This document shows, in pieces, positions 8,171-16,864 of a stretch of 64,000 bases of DNA. The stretch covers positions 868,001-932,000 of the forward strand of contig NZ_JAWHTC010000001.1 in the NCBI RefSeq assembly GCF_032586155.1. The letters run 5' to 3'. Positions within the stretch are counted from its first letter, which is position 1. Each line of letters begins with the position of its first letter. Source of the DNA: JAWHTC01 sp032586155 (GTDB taxonomy: Bacteria > Pseudomonadota > Alphaproteobacteria > Rhodobacterales > Rhodobacteraceae). The notes under the pieces are model-generated. The model saw only the letters and a program-made list of their open reading frames with translations, made no database searches and was not told where the DNA came from. The position numbers were made by a program, and so were the translations under genes.

Positions 8171-9136
8171 ATGTTTTTTCGGATTCTGGCAATTTATGCG
8201 TTGATGTTGGCAGGGGCGGCACAGGCCGATCCCAACTTCTGGCGCCATGAATGGCCGCAGACGAATTTTGATCGCACCAATGTTCCGAGTTGGACTGAAA
8301 TCATATCGGGCGGGCCGGGCAAGGATGGGATCCCGGCGCTGAGCGCCCCTGAGTTCCTGGCTGCGGCGCAGGAAAAGGGCATTGCCGGTCGCGAGCCGGT
8401 GATCACCGTGGAGATCGCCGGTGAGGTGCCGCGCGCCTATCCGATCCGTTACCTGACTTGGCATGAGATCGTGAATGACGTCGTCGGTAAGGTGCCGGTC
8501 GCGGTGACCTTCTGCCCGCTGTGCAATTCGGCGCTGACCTTTGATCGGCGGGTGAAGGGGCGGGTGTTGACATTTGGCGTCACCGGCAAGCTGCGCAATT
8601 CCGACATGGTGATGTATGACCGCGAGAGCCAGAGCTGGTGGCAGCAGGCGATTGGCACCGGGATTGTGGGTGAGATGACCGGGGTGGAGTTGACATTGGT
8701 GGCGAGTTGGATGGAAAGCTGGGATCAGTTTCGGAACCGCAATCCGGACGGTCTGGTTATGGCGGAGCCGCGCCATTCCAGGCCCTACGGGCGCAATCCT
8801 TATCGTGGCTATGACAGTTCGGCCCGACCGTTTCTTTATTCCGGCGAGAACCCGCCACATGGGATTGACCCGCTGGCACGTGTTGTCCGGGTTGGCAAGC
8901 GAGCCTGGCCGATGGAGCGGTTGCGGCTGGCGGGTGAAATTCGTGAAGGCAACGTGGTCATTCGCTGGGAAGCGGGGCAGGCCTCGGCCTTGGATCATGG
9001 CACCATCGGCAAGGGGCGCGACGTGGGCACGATCCGGGTGCAGGATGGTGCGGGTCTGGACGTGGCGCATGATGTGATGTTTGCCTTTGCCTTTCATGCC
9101 TTCTGGCCGGAAGGCACCTGGATGTTGGGCAACTAG
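8171..9136 (+). CDS. DUF3179-family exported protein
   Basis: A 321-aa protein from the ATG at 8171; a longer frame to 8084 gives no signal peptide. MFFRILAIYALMLAGAAQAD is a clear signal peptide. The family pattern is seen in PRAYPIRYLTWHEIVND, AVTFCPLCNSALTFDRRV and YDRESQSWWQQAIGTG. The Cys-Pro-Leu-Cys pair is conserved in DUF3179. Function is unknown; it presumably acts in the periplasm. Confidence 0.85.
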   Translation: MFFRILAIYALMLAGAAQADPNFWRHEWPQTNFDRTNVPSWTEIISGGPGKDGIPALSAPEFLAAAQEKGIAGREPVITVEIAGEVPRAYPIRYLTWHEIVNDVVGKVPVAVTFCPLCNSALTFDRRVKGRVLTFGVTGKLRNSDMVMYDRESQSWWQQAIGTGIVGEMTGVELTLVASWMESWDQFRNRNPDGLVMAEPRHSRPYGRNPYRGYDSSARPFLYSGENPPHGIDPLARVVRVGKRAWPMERLRLAGEIREGNVVIRWEAGQASALDHGTIGKGRDVGTIRVQDGAGLDVAHDVMFAFAFHAFWPEGTWMLGN

Positions 9137-9191
9137 ACTCCGGGTTTGACGGGAATCAAGGCGGGTTTCAGCCGGTGAATAGCTTTGCCGC

Positions 9192-9841
9192 ATGAGGTGC
9201 CTTGCAGCAGTACGCCCGCGTAGAGTGGTGATCGTATTGCTTGCCACCATGCTTGGCTTGCTGGCCCAGATGGCGCTGTCAGAGGTGCCAAAACGCAACG
9301 TCTATGTATTTTGGCAGGAGGGCTGCCCGCATTGTGCCCGGGCCATGGACGGGCTGGCCCGGACCGAGGTGGAGACCGGTGATTTCCGGTTGGCGCCGAT
9401 TGAGTTGGGCATGTCCAAGGACAACGACGCTCTGTTCCACGAGGTGATCCGCCAAATGGGGGCGGATTGCGCGGCGGTGCCCCTTGTCGTGGTGGGGCTG
9501 ATCATACCGTCGGCTTTGCCGGCGGCGGCCTGTCGTTCAATCGGTATCGTGAATTGATCAAGCGGTGTCGCGAGGTGCCTTGTGTAGACCTGGTGGGGCT
9601 CTTGTTGACGTCTGAGACGGATGCGCCCGTGGCGACGCTGGCGCTTGAGCCTGCGGTGGTGCGGGCCAGGACGTGGACCGGGTAACTCTGCCTTGGGCGG
9701 TGTCTTCCGGCTGGCTACGGGCGTGATGTAATTCGCTATGATGGCGGCGTGGCTGAATGTGATGCTGTGGCTGGGCGCGGTGGGGTGGTTTTGTTGGCGC
9801 TGGGTGTGGTGACTGTGCTCAGGCCTGACTTGTTGGATTGA
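9192..9841 (+). pseudogene. Broken thioredoxin-like (CPHC) plus membrane-domain gene
   Basis: Frame 1 (from 9192) encodes a signal sequence and a thioredoxin-like stretch with the redox motif GCPHCARAM, up to VPLVVVG. The reading then continues in another frame as DHTVGFAGGGLSFNRYRELI...LVGLLLTSETDAP to a stop near 9685. Further on, MAAWLNVMLWLGAVG (about 9738-9790) and, after another shift, VVLLALGVVTVLRPDLLD* (stop at 9839) look like remnants of transmembrane segments. At least two frameshifts and an internal deletion are therefore needed to join them. Intact relatives known to me pair a thiol-disulfide domain with a multi-spanning membrane domain. A sequencing error could explain one shift but not the missing membrane core. 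Confidence 0.65.
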
Positions 9842-9844
9842 CCC

Positions 9845-9919
9845 CCTAGAGCGGCCAGAAGAGCAGGATCAGTGGTGTGATTTGGCAGCGATGAAGCTTT
9901 TCAAGGGAAGGCCCACGAC
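9845..9919 (-). repeat. Degenerate second copy of the SLC13 gene 3' end
   Basis: Read on the minus strand this segment ends in LILLFWPL and a TAG stop, exactly like the true SLC13 C-terminus at 10725. About 24 codons align without gaps (RRGPSLEKL... against RMGLPLEIL...). The last 9 codons are identical at protein level and the rest have diverged. It lies 880 bp from the intact copy in the same orientation, and an AT-rich cassette lies between the two copies. This resembles a duplication made when DNA was inserted at the 3' end of the gene. Confidence 0.65.
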
Positions 9920-10131
9920 GATCGCCGCCAAGAGGCAGGTATTACTGAATTCGTAATCTTGAGAAAGGCGCTCGAGAGAATCCGAATTCATATGAGAGCG
10001 CTGCACTCGGAAACAACCTATGATCATCTAACTTAAAAGAAGATTAGCAAAGTTCATTTTTCCGAATTTTTAACAAGGATTGACAAGCAAAGGTATTGCC
10101 CGTCTCTTGATCGTAATATAGGGGGAAAATC

Positions 10132-10359
10132 ATGGAATTTAAAAGCGTCGCATTCGATCCGGCCGTTGGAACGGGCGGGTCTGCAGGATCTGTTGCCAGT
10201 GATTTGCAAAGATTGATTTCGTCGGAGGTCAGCAGTGGGTGGGAGTTTGTTGGCGTTCAAAACCACAGCACTGTCGTTCCCGGTTCTAACGGTTGCTTTG
10301 GTTTTGGAGCTACTGCACCTTACCCGAAAACCTTTTCGATTGCAGTTTTCAAGCGTTGA
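10132..10359 (+). CDS. Small GCFG-motif protein (DUF4177-like), first gene of AT-rich cassette
   Basis: A 75-aa protein. The visible pattern is MEFKSVAFDP, a helix, GWEFVGVQNHSTVVPGSNGC and FGFGATAPYPKT, ending in AVFKR. The SSGWEFVGV core resembles DUF4177-type small alpha/beta proteins, and the PGSNGCFGFGA loop is distinctive. There is no signal peptide. GGGGGA precedes the ATG at good spacing. Base composition is clearly more AT-rich than in the neighbours, which suggests transfer. Its stop overlaps a possible TTG start of the yidD-like gene. Function is unknown. Confidence 0.7.
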   Translation: MEFKSVAFDPAVGTGGSAGSVASDLQRLISSEVSSGWEFVGVQNHSTVVPGSNGCFGFGATAPYPKTFSIAVFKR

Positions 10360-10676
10360 GAGCCTTTTTAATCGGTATTGTCTTGCTTTATCAAAAGCTG
10401 GCGCCGTCAAGTATTCGAGAACGGTGTTTGTTTCATACCAGTTGTTCAAATTATGTTTTGGACGGACTAAGGCAAAAAGGTATCAAATCTGCGACCAAGC
10501 GATTTTTTCGGAGGATTCGTCAATGCCGTCCCGGGTATTACCCAATAGAAATTGAGATGAATGACTCGTCCCAGGAACGGTTTTTAAATTTAGCAGACGG
10601 ATCCACTATTCCAGAAAAAGATATTTCTTCGCGGGTGCTTTGTGAATTGGGTTGGGAATCTAGAGTCGAAACGTAA
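10356..10676 (+). CDS. Divergent YidD-family (membrane insertion efficiency factor) protein
   Basis: About 106 aa if it starts at the TTG overlapping the previous stop (10356); no good ATG precedes the conserved part. YidD features: a hydrophobic N-terminal helix (AFLIGIVLLYQKLAP), RCLFHTSCSNYVLDGLRQKG (family pattern CxFxPTCSxYA) and KRFFRRIRQCRPGYYPIE. The cysteine pattern is kept, but Pro in the usual PTCS is Ser here (HTSCS). A 40-residue hydrophilic C-terminal tail is unusual. Housekeeping YidD is encoded beside rnpA and yidC; this copy is not. It is AT-rich like its upstream partner and probably translated by coupling. Confidence 0.7.
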   Translation: MRAFLIGIVLLYQKLAPSSIRERCLFHTSCSNYVLDGLRQKGIKSATKRFFRRIRQCRPGYYPIEIEMNDSSQERFLNLADGSTIPEKDISSRVLCELGWESRVET

Positions 10677-10724
10677 TCAGCTTAAAGACTGTGTCAGTAT
10701 TCACGGATTGGACGCTGTCGATCC

Positions 10725-12497
10725 CTATAACGGCCAGAAGAGCAGGATCAGCGGGATGGAGATGGCGACCACGAGGATTTCCAAGGGTAGCCCCATGCGC
10801 CAGTAATCACCGAAGCGATAGCCGCCGGGGCCGAGGATCAATGTGTTGTTCTTGTGGCCGATCGGAGTCAGGAACGCGCAAGAGGCGGCCACGGCGACGG
10901 CCATCAGGAACGGGTCCGGCGAGACGCCGAGTGTCTGGGCCATCTGGATGCCGATCGGGGCGGCAACAATCGCAGTGGCAGTGTTGTTGAGCACGTCCGA
11001 GAGCGTCATGGTGACGACCATCAGCACGGTCAGGATCGCCCAGGGGGCCCAGCCTTCGGTCAGGCCGATGAGGGAGTTGGCAATGAGTTCAGTGCCGCCG
11101 GAGTCCTCCAGTGCCGCGCCAAGTGGAATCATCGAGCCGAGAAGGACCACGACGGGCCACTCTATGTGGTCGTATAGCTCGCTGAGCGGCAGGATGCGCA
11201 ACAGGACATAGGCGATCACGACGATCCCAAGCGCGATGGGCAGGTACAAAAGGCCAAAGCTAGCGGCAGCGACAGCGGCCGCAAAGAGGCCGATGGCGGC
11301 CCAGGTCTTGGTGTTTTCGGTTACCGCAAGGCCGCGTTGCGCCAGCGGCAAGCAGCCGAGCCAGTCGGTTACATCAGGGCCTGCACCCTTGGGCACCAGC
11401 AGCAGCAGAATGTCGCCGGGGCGCACCACGGTCTGGCGCAGGCGCTTGGTGATACGTTTGCCCTGACGCGAGATGCCCATGACGATGGTGCGCTGGCGCC
11501 AGTTGAGCCCGATGGCCTGGGCGGTCTTGCCGGCGATGCGGGCCTCGGTGGGGACCACGACCTCGATCATATCGAGGCCCTCACCAGCGGCCTTGATGCG
11601 CTCTTCACGTTCGGTTTCGGAAAAGGCGAGGTTGAGGGCAGAGCGAAATTCATCGAGCGCCTCGGGGGTGGCCTCGAGCACCAGGGCGTCACCGGCGCGC
11701 AGGATGGTGTTGCGTGCGGCGCCATAGCGGCGTTTTCCGTCGCGGATCAGGCCGAGCAATGCGACATCTGCCTTTTCGGCCTCGGGCTGAAGCTCGGCCA
11801 GGCGGGTGCCGATATGCTTGTTGTCCTCCGGAACCGTCAGTTCGGCGATATAGGCACCGAGGTCTTCGACCGCCTTCAAGGCGTCCTCGCGTTGTGGGAT
11901 CAGGCGCCAGCCGATCAGGGCCACAAAAGCCAGACCGATTATGGCGGTGAGGGCGCCTACCGGGGCGAAGTCGAACATCTTGAAGGATTCCCCCAAGGAA
12001 TCCTCGCGGATCGCGGCGATGATGATGTTGGGCGGTGTGCCGATCAGGGTGGCCATGCCGCCGAGAATGGTGGCAAAGCTGAGTGGCATCAGCGACAGCG
12101 ACGGTGGACGCCCGGCCTTGCGCGCGGTCTGGATATCGACGGGCATCAGCAGCGCCAGAGCGGCCACGTTGTTCATGAAGGCCGAGAGGATGCCGCCGAC
12201 ACTGCCCATGATGGCGATATGGCTGCCAAGCGCACGGCTGCGGTCCACCAGCGTACGGGTGATCAGGAAGACTGCGCCCGAGCGCACCAGCCCGGCTGAG
12301 ACTACGAGCACCAGCGCCACCACCAGCGTGGCCGGATGGCCGAAACCGTCGAAAGCGTGTTTGGTGTCGACCACGCCCAGAACGACACCGGCCATGAGCG
12401 CGGCAAAGGCCACGAGGTCATAACGCCAGCGGCCCCAGAGGAGCAGGGCAAAGACGGCACCGAAAAGCGAAAACAGGATGATTTGATCGTTCGTCAT
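10725..12497 (-). CDS. SLC13-family permease with two TrkA-C (RCK_C) domains
   Basis: A 590-aa protein from MTNDQIILFSLFGAVF (12497); the frame extends to 12608 but without family similarity. There are about ten membrane helices in two halves, N-terminal (residues 1-195) and C-terminal (from about 395), flanking two soluble RCK_C domains (about 215-290 and 300-385; for example VVVPTEARIAGKTAQAIGLN). Family members carry sulfate, di- or tricarboxylates using Na+. The combination with internal TrkA-C domains is commonly seen in putative sulfate or anion transporters. Its last codons are duplicated at 9845. Confidence 0.85.
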   Translation of the reverse strand: MTNDQIILFSLFGAVFALLLWGRWRYDLVAFAALMAGVVLGVVDTKHAFDGFGHPATLVVALVLVVSAGLVRSGAVFLITRTLVDRSRALGSHIAIMGSVGGILSAFMNNVAALALLMPVDIQTARKAGRPPSLSLMPLSFATILGGMATLIGTPPNIIIAAIREDSLGESFKMFDFAPVGALTAIIGLAFVALIGWRLIPQREDALKAVEDLGAYIAELTVPEDNKHIGTRLAELQPEAEKADVALLGLIRDGKRRYGAARNTILRAGDALVLEATPEALDEFRSALNLAFSETEREERIKAAGEGLDMIEVVVPTEARIAGKTAQAIGLNWRQRTIVMGISRQGKRITKRLRQTVVRPGDILLLLVPKGAGPDVTDWLGCLPLAQRGLAVTENTKTWAAIGLFAAAVAAASFGLLYLPIALGIVVIAYVLLRILPLSELYDHIEWPVVVLLGSMIPLGAALEDSGGTELIANSLIGLTEGWAPWAILTVLMVVTMTLSDVLNNTATAIVAAPIGIQMAQTLGVSPDPFLMAVAVAASCAFLTPIGHKNNTLILGPGGYRFGDYWRMGLPLEILVVAISIPLILLFWPL

Positions 12498-12673
12498 GGG
12501 GGCAGAGTAGCGGCGTTCCGAACCCGGGGCGATGGGGAATTCCCGGAATGTGAGCTCGATTGTGGGGGAACTGTTCGGATGCAAGTCGGTTTTGCCGGGA
12601 TTCTTCATACTCTGCTAACCTTTGGCACGGCAGGTTGGCACCGGGAAAACGCGTAAGCAAAGGAGTCGACGCC

Positions 12674-12880
12674 ATGACAGTCCCCCCAGATGTTTCTCAG
12701 AGACGATCCCCACGATTCTTGTATGCCGAGGAAAGCGGACTCGCTTTGTTCCAGAATCGGCAGACGGGGCGAAAATTCTGGATCGACGGAGAGCATTGGA
12801 ACGATTTGGTGGAATGCTTGCAAACGGGATGGGCCCCGAACATTGGTTCTTTGGGCAGGCAAGGAAAGGCGACGGGCTAG
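12674..12880 (+). CDS. Small hypothetical protein
   Basis: A 68-aa frame beginning MTVPPDVSQRRSPRFLYAEE. The start at 12674 is set by AAAGGAG at 12658-12664. The sequence LFQNRQTGRKFWIDGEHWND looks like a folded core, but no family is recognised. It stands alone between the SLC13 permease start and yebC. Confidence 0.45.
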   Translation: MTVPPDVSQRRSPRFLYAEESGLALFQNRQTGRKFWIDGEHWNDLVECLQTGWAPNIGSLGRQGKATG

Positions 12881-12976
12881 GGCGATTTACACGTTGGCCC
12901 ATAGGCCAAGGCTTGAACCCTTGCCCGCCCATCGCATATAGAGGCGCGACCAGCAATTTTCCTGTCGGGAGGCACC

Positions 12977-13717
12977 ATGGCCGGCCATTCTAAATGGGCA
13001 AATATTCAGCACCGTAAGGGGCGTCAGGACGCGGCGCGTTCGAAACTGTTCTCGAAGCTTTCGAAAGAGATCACCGTGGCCGCCAAGATGGGCGATCCGG
13101 ATCCCGATAAGAACCCGCGCCTGCGGCTGGCAGTGAAGGAAGCCAAGAGCCAATCGGTTCCCAAGGACGTGATTGACCGCGCGATTAAGAAATCGACTGC
13201 GGGCGAGGGCGATGACTACGAGGAAATCCGTTACGAGGGCTATGGCCCGAACGGGGTGGCGGTGATCGTCGAGGCGATGACCGACAACCGCAACCGCACC
13301 GCCTCGACCGTGCGTTCGACCTTTTCCAAGAACGGCGGCAACCTCGGCGAGACCGGCAGCGTCGGTTTCATGTTCGAGCGCAAGGGCGAGGTGAGTTATC
13401 CGGCCGACGCGGGCGATGCGGACACGATTTTCGAGGCGGCGATCGAAGCCGGCGCCGAAGACGTGGAAAGCAGCCAGGATGGCCATATCATCTGGTGCGA
13501 GGATTCAGATCTGAACGAGGTGTCGAATGCGCTTGAGGCGACGCTGGGCGAATCCGAGTCGACCAAGCTGGTGTGGAAACCCACCACCACCACCGAGATG
13601 GACCTTGAAGGCATGCAGAAGCTGATGAAGCTGGTGGATGCGCTGGAAGACGATGATGATGTGCAGCGCGTGACCACCAATTTCGAAGCCACGGACGAGG
13701 TGATGGACCAGCTCTGA
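12977..13717 (+). CDS. yebC: YebC/PmpR (TACO1) family protein
   Basis: A 246-aa protein of standard length, starting MAGHSKWANIQHRKGRQDAA, the diagnostic N-terminus of the family. YebC proteins have been described as transcription regulators and more recently as ribosome-associated factors that help translation of difficult (for example proline-rich) stretches. Cytoplasmic. Its stop overlaps the next start by one base. Confidence 0.95.
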   Translation: MAGHSKWANIQHRKGRQDAARSKLFSKLSKEITVAAKMGDPDPDKNPRLRLAVKEAKSQSVPKDVIDRAIKKSTAGEGDDYEEIRYEGYGPNGVAVIVEAMTDNRNRTASTVRSTFSKNGGNLGETGSVGFMFERKGEVSYPADAGDADTIFEAAIEAGAEDVESSQDGHIIWCEDSDLNEVSNALEATLGESESTKLVWKPTTTTEMDLEGMQKLMKLVDALEDDDDVQRVTTNFEATDEVMDQL

Positions 13718-15213
13718 TGCGGCTGCTTCGGCATTGGGCCGCGGTGGCTCTGGTCGCCGCGATGGCTTTGGGCTTGCCTGGGGCAGGGCAAAGCCAGATG
13801 ACCGTGCCGGACTATGACGTGATTGCCGGGGTGGCGGGCACCGCCGCGGGTGGCGGCGCCGCCACCTGGGCGCAGTTCCTTGGAGAGCAACCGAATTGGG
13901 CTGGGCCGCTCAACCATGCGGTTGTCGCGATCCAGATTCATGAACGTCTGGAGAACGGGGACACGACAGGTGCGCTGAACGCATTCGGCACCTATTCCGG
14001 TGGGTTGCTATTGCAGGCCTGGCAGGATGCGGGCGGGGCCCCGTGGGGGTCGGCGGCGACAATGTTCCAGGGTTGGGTCGCGGCCAACGAGTTGGTGCGC
14101 GACACATTCTTCCTGCCGCAACTGGTCGAGGCGGTCTACGCGCCCTATGAGCAGGCGCGCCTGGTAACCAGGAACGTCAAGAATGCCGAGCAGGCCTCGA
14201 AAATGGCCTGGGCGCAGACCCGGCATGCGAAGGGAATGAATGCGGTCCTCGGCGAAGTCAAACGCACGGTCATTCGCCCGAAACTGGGGCTGGATCCGGA
14301 TGATCCGATCCTTTCACAGGCGATCCGCAGCGAGTTTGCCAAGGTGGCCGGTAAGGAGCTGCGCGTCACATGGATTCCGGAGGACAAATGGCAATTCGGC
14401 CGGCCGATCCTGATCCGCCACAAGGCGAAATCACCCGGGGGCGTTCCGTTGTTCTCGCGCCGGATCGAGGTTGAGCTGACCGGGGATGCCGCAGGCCTTC
14501 AGGACCGGCTGATCTATGAGATCATTCGCCTGAACGAACGGTATCGCGATGTGCCCGGCTATATGAGTGCAAGCGAGCTTGCGGTAGTAGAAACGGCGCT
14601 GGGGGGCATGTTGCAGGCGTTGGCACGGGGTCCCTCGGATGCCGAGGTGGGGCGGCAGATTGACGACATGGCCGCCGAACATGTCCGCAAGGTGCTGGAG
14701 GGACGATTTGCCCGCAAGCATCTGGTGGATGCGGTTGAAGCGGCGGCGCAACGTGGACAGAACACGGCGGGCCGGGCCATGGCGGCCTATCGAGACTGGC
14801 TGGCCGAACAGGATCCGATTGAGGAGCCCGAGGGCACACCGTTCATGGACATGGAGTGCTGTCGTTGGTGGGAGGTCAACGAGGGCGGCCGCCGGGTCAA
14901 GGGGTGGTATGTCAACAAAGACGGCGACAAGGTCGCGTATACGTCTGCGCCACTGGCGATGTTCGACCCGGGTTTTGCTGGGCTTTTTGCCGGGGCTTCG
15001 GGTAATGGCTATCACGTTTATCGTACCGGCACGCCGGGCAAGACAACGCATATGATTGCCGTGCGCCTTGGGCTGCAGCCGGAGACGCTGTTTGATCAGA
15101 CGGTGTCGACCTGGAACTGCAAGCCGCTGATCGGTGGTCTGAGTTGCGCCTGGACCATTCGCGATGACAGCGGTCAGACAGTTCTGGACAGTGGCGTCGT
15201 CAAGATGCGCTGA
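13717..15213 (+). CDS. Large secreted protein of unknown function, coupled to yebC
   Basis: A 498-aa protein. The signal peptide (about residues 1-27, ending LGLPGAGQSQ) is followed by a Gly/Ala-rich hydrophobic stretch (IAGVAGTAAGGGAATW). A largely helical charged middle region and a C-terminal region with four Cys and several Trp (FMDMECCRWWEVNEGG; TWNCKPLIGGLSCAW) come next; the Cys may form disulfides in the periplasm. No domain is recognised. The start codon overlaps the yebC stop. It converges on the LysR gene with 6 bases between stops. Confidence 0.7.
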   Translation: MRLLRHWAAVALVAAMALGLPGAGQSQMTVPDYDVIAGVAGTAAGGGAATWAQFLGEQPNWAGPLNHAVVAIQIHERLENGDTTGALNAFGTYSGGLLLQAWQDAGGAPWGSAATMFQGWVAANELVRDTFFLPQLVEAVYAPYEQARLVTRNVKNAEQASKMAWAQTRHAKGMNAVLGEVKRTVIRPKLGLDPDDPILSQAIRSEFAKVAGKELRVTWIPEDKWQFGRPILIRHKAKSPGGVPLFSRRIEVELTGDAAGLQDRLIYEIIRLNERYRDVPGYMSASELAVVETALGGMLQALARGPSDAEVGRQIDDMAAEHVRKVLEGRFARKHLVDAVEAAAQRGQNTAGRAMAAYRDWLAEQDPIEEPEGTPFMDMECCRWWEVNEGGRRVKGWYVNKDGDKVAYTSAPLAMFDPGFAGLFAGASGNGYHVYRTGTPGKTTHMIAVRLGLQPETLFDQTVSTWNCKPLIGGLSCAWTIRDDSGQTVLDSGVVKMR

Positions 15214-15219
15214 ACCGGG

Positions 15220-16104
15220 TCACTTAATGAGCACTTTGCCGGCATGTTCCTCGATGGACGCGGTCAATGGTTCCAGCACAGGGGCCAGCATGCGGCTGAC
15301 CTGCCAATAGAGCGGGGTTTCCAGCATGGCGTCCTCTTTCAGGGCTACGATATGGCCGCGGCGCAACTGCCGCCAGATTAGAGGTAGGGGATTCATTCCC
15401 CAGCCGATGCCGCGCTGAGAGGCTTCGACAAAGGCGCGGGTCGAGGGGATGCCCTGGGTTGGTGGGGTGAGCCCGCGAGAGAAATGCGCGGCCAACCATT
15501 CGGATTGAAGCCCGTCCTTTTCGTTGAACAAGAGCATCGGTGCCCGGGCGAGGGTTTTTGCGTTGACCCCATCTGAGAACCAGCGCTCGTGAAACGCCGG
15601 GCTGGCAGTGGCGACATATTGCAGACGGCCCAACGGGAGAACATCACAACCCTGAACCGGGCGGGCATGGCTGGTGACGGCGGCCATCACTTCGCCCCGG
15701 CGCAGCCAGTCGGCGGAATGGTCCTGATCGTCGATCACCAGATCGAAGATCAGACCTTCGACTTCTTCCAGAGCTGAAAGAAACCAGGTTGCGAGACTGT
15801 CGGCGTTGACGGCAACGCGCACCCGTAGCGGGCCGTCCGATGGCGTGGCCTTGCCCAAATCGCGGCTGACCTGACCTTCCATCAGTGCCACAGCCTCTGC
15901 ATGGGCCGCCAAACGATTGCCCGCCTCAGTGCCGCGGCAGGGGCTTTCGCGCAGGACCAGCACACACCCCATCTGTTCTTCGAGCGATTTCAGACGCTGG
16001 GAAATCGCCGATTGCGTAACCCCAAGTTCCTGGGCGGCGGCCTCGAAGCTGCCAAGGCGGAGAATTGCGGAAAGGGCGGCCAGTTGCCGGCTGTCGAATT
16101 GCAT
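15220..16104 (-). CDS. LysR-family regulator, ArgP/LysG type
   Basis: A 294-aa LysR protein. The N-terminal winged helix-turn-helix is at residues 3-62 (FEAAAQELGVTQSAISQRLK), followed by an effector-binding domain. It is divergent from a LysE/ArgO exporter gene, as ArgP is in other bacteria, so it probably activates that exporter in response to basic amino acids. The spacer of about 100 bp would hold the operator. Confidence 0.88.
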   Translation of the reverse strand: MQFDSRQLAALSAILRLGSFEAAAQELGVTQSAISQRLKSLEEQMGCVLVLRESPCRGTEAGNRLAAHAEAVALMEGQVSRDLGKATPSDGPLRVRVAVNADSLATWFLSALEEVEGLIFDLVIDDQDHSADWLRRGEVMAAVTSHARPVQGCDVLPLGRLQYVATASPAFHERWFSDGVNAKTLARAPMLLFNEKDGLQSEWLAAHFSRGLTPPTQGIPSTRAFVEASQRGIGWGMNPLPLIWRQLRRGHIVALKEDAMLETPLYWQVSRMLAPVLEPLTASIEEHAGKVLIK

Positions 16105-16203
16105 TAGCGCCTCTTATTCTTGGTCATAATCTTTAATTGGACCTAGCGCGATTTGGACGTTAGGCCAAGGGAAACTTGTAATAAGCATGTGGGAAACGGG
16201 CAG

Positions 16204-16803
16204 ATGACAGGAGCATTTCCGGCGGGGTTTACCCTTGGATTGTCGCTGATCCTGGCGATCGGGGCGCAGAATGCCTTTGTCCTGCGCCAGGGACTCAGGC
16301 GTGAGCATGTGTTGGCGACGGTACTGATCTGCGCCGTGTCGGATGCGATTTTGATTGCGTCCGGGGTGGCCGGGTTCGGGGCGCTGGCCGAGGTGGTGCC
16401 GGGAATCGAGGCGGTGATGCGATATGGCGGGGCGGCGTTCCTGATCTGGTACGGGGCGATGAATTTCCGGGCCGCGTGGCGTGGCGGCGAGGTGCTGGAT
16501 AGTGGCGGAGAGGCACGGCACAGTTTGCGCGGCGTGGCGTTGACCGTGCTGGCGCTGACCTGGCTCAACCCGCATGTCTATCTGGATACGGTCGTGCTGC
16601 TGGGGTCGATTTCGTCGCAGTATGAAAATCGGCTGGGGTTTGCTCTGGGTGCGATGAGCGCGAGTTTCGTGTTCTTCTTCTCGCTGGGTTATGGGGCGCG
16701 GCTGTTGGCGCCGCTGTTTGCGCGGCCCACGTCCTGGCGGGTACTGGACCTGGTGGTCGGGGCCACGATGTGGGCGATTGCGGGCAAGCTGATCCTGGGG
16801 TGA
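16204..16803 (+). CDS. LysE/ArgO-family amino acid exporter
   Basis: A 199-aa inner-membrane protein with about six helices. The family motif is at the N-terminus (GLSLILAIGAQNAFVLRQGL), with LTWLNPHVYLDTVVLLG in the middle. The start at 16204 places the first helix at the N-terminus; the frame is open to 16153 but adds only a polar stretch. It exports lysine or arginine in characterised members. Paired with the divergent LysR gene. Confidence 0.9.
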   Translation: MTGAFPAGFTLGLSLILAIGAQNAFVLRQGLRREHVLATVLICAVSDAILIASGVAGFGALAEVVPGIEAVMRYGGAAFLIWYGAMNFRAAWRGGEVLDSGGEARHSLRGVALTVLALTWLNPHVYLDTVVLLGSISSQYENRLGFALGAMSASFVFFFSLGYGARLLAPLFARPTSWRVLDLVVGATMWAIAGKLILG

Positions 16804-16864
16804 GGGCGTAACGTTAACATGTTCGCGTCTTGCGGGCCCGCGCCTTTCGTGAGCAGATGAGGGC

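Noticed and set aside
10080..10118. TTGACA and TAATAT as a promoter of the GCFG/yidD cassette
   Set aside because: The two boxes are about 27 bases apart, too far for a sigma-70 promoter; another promoter may exist but is not clear.
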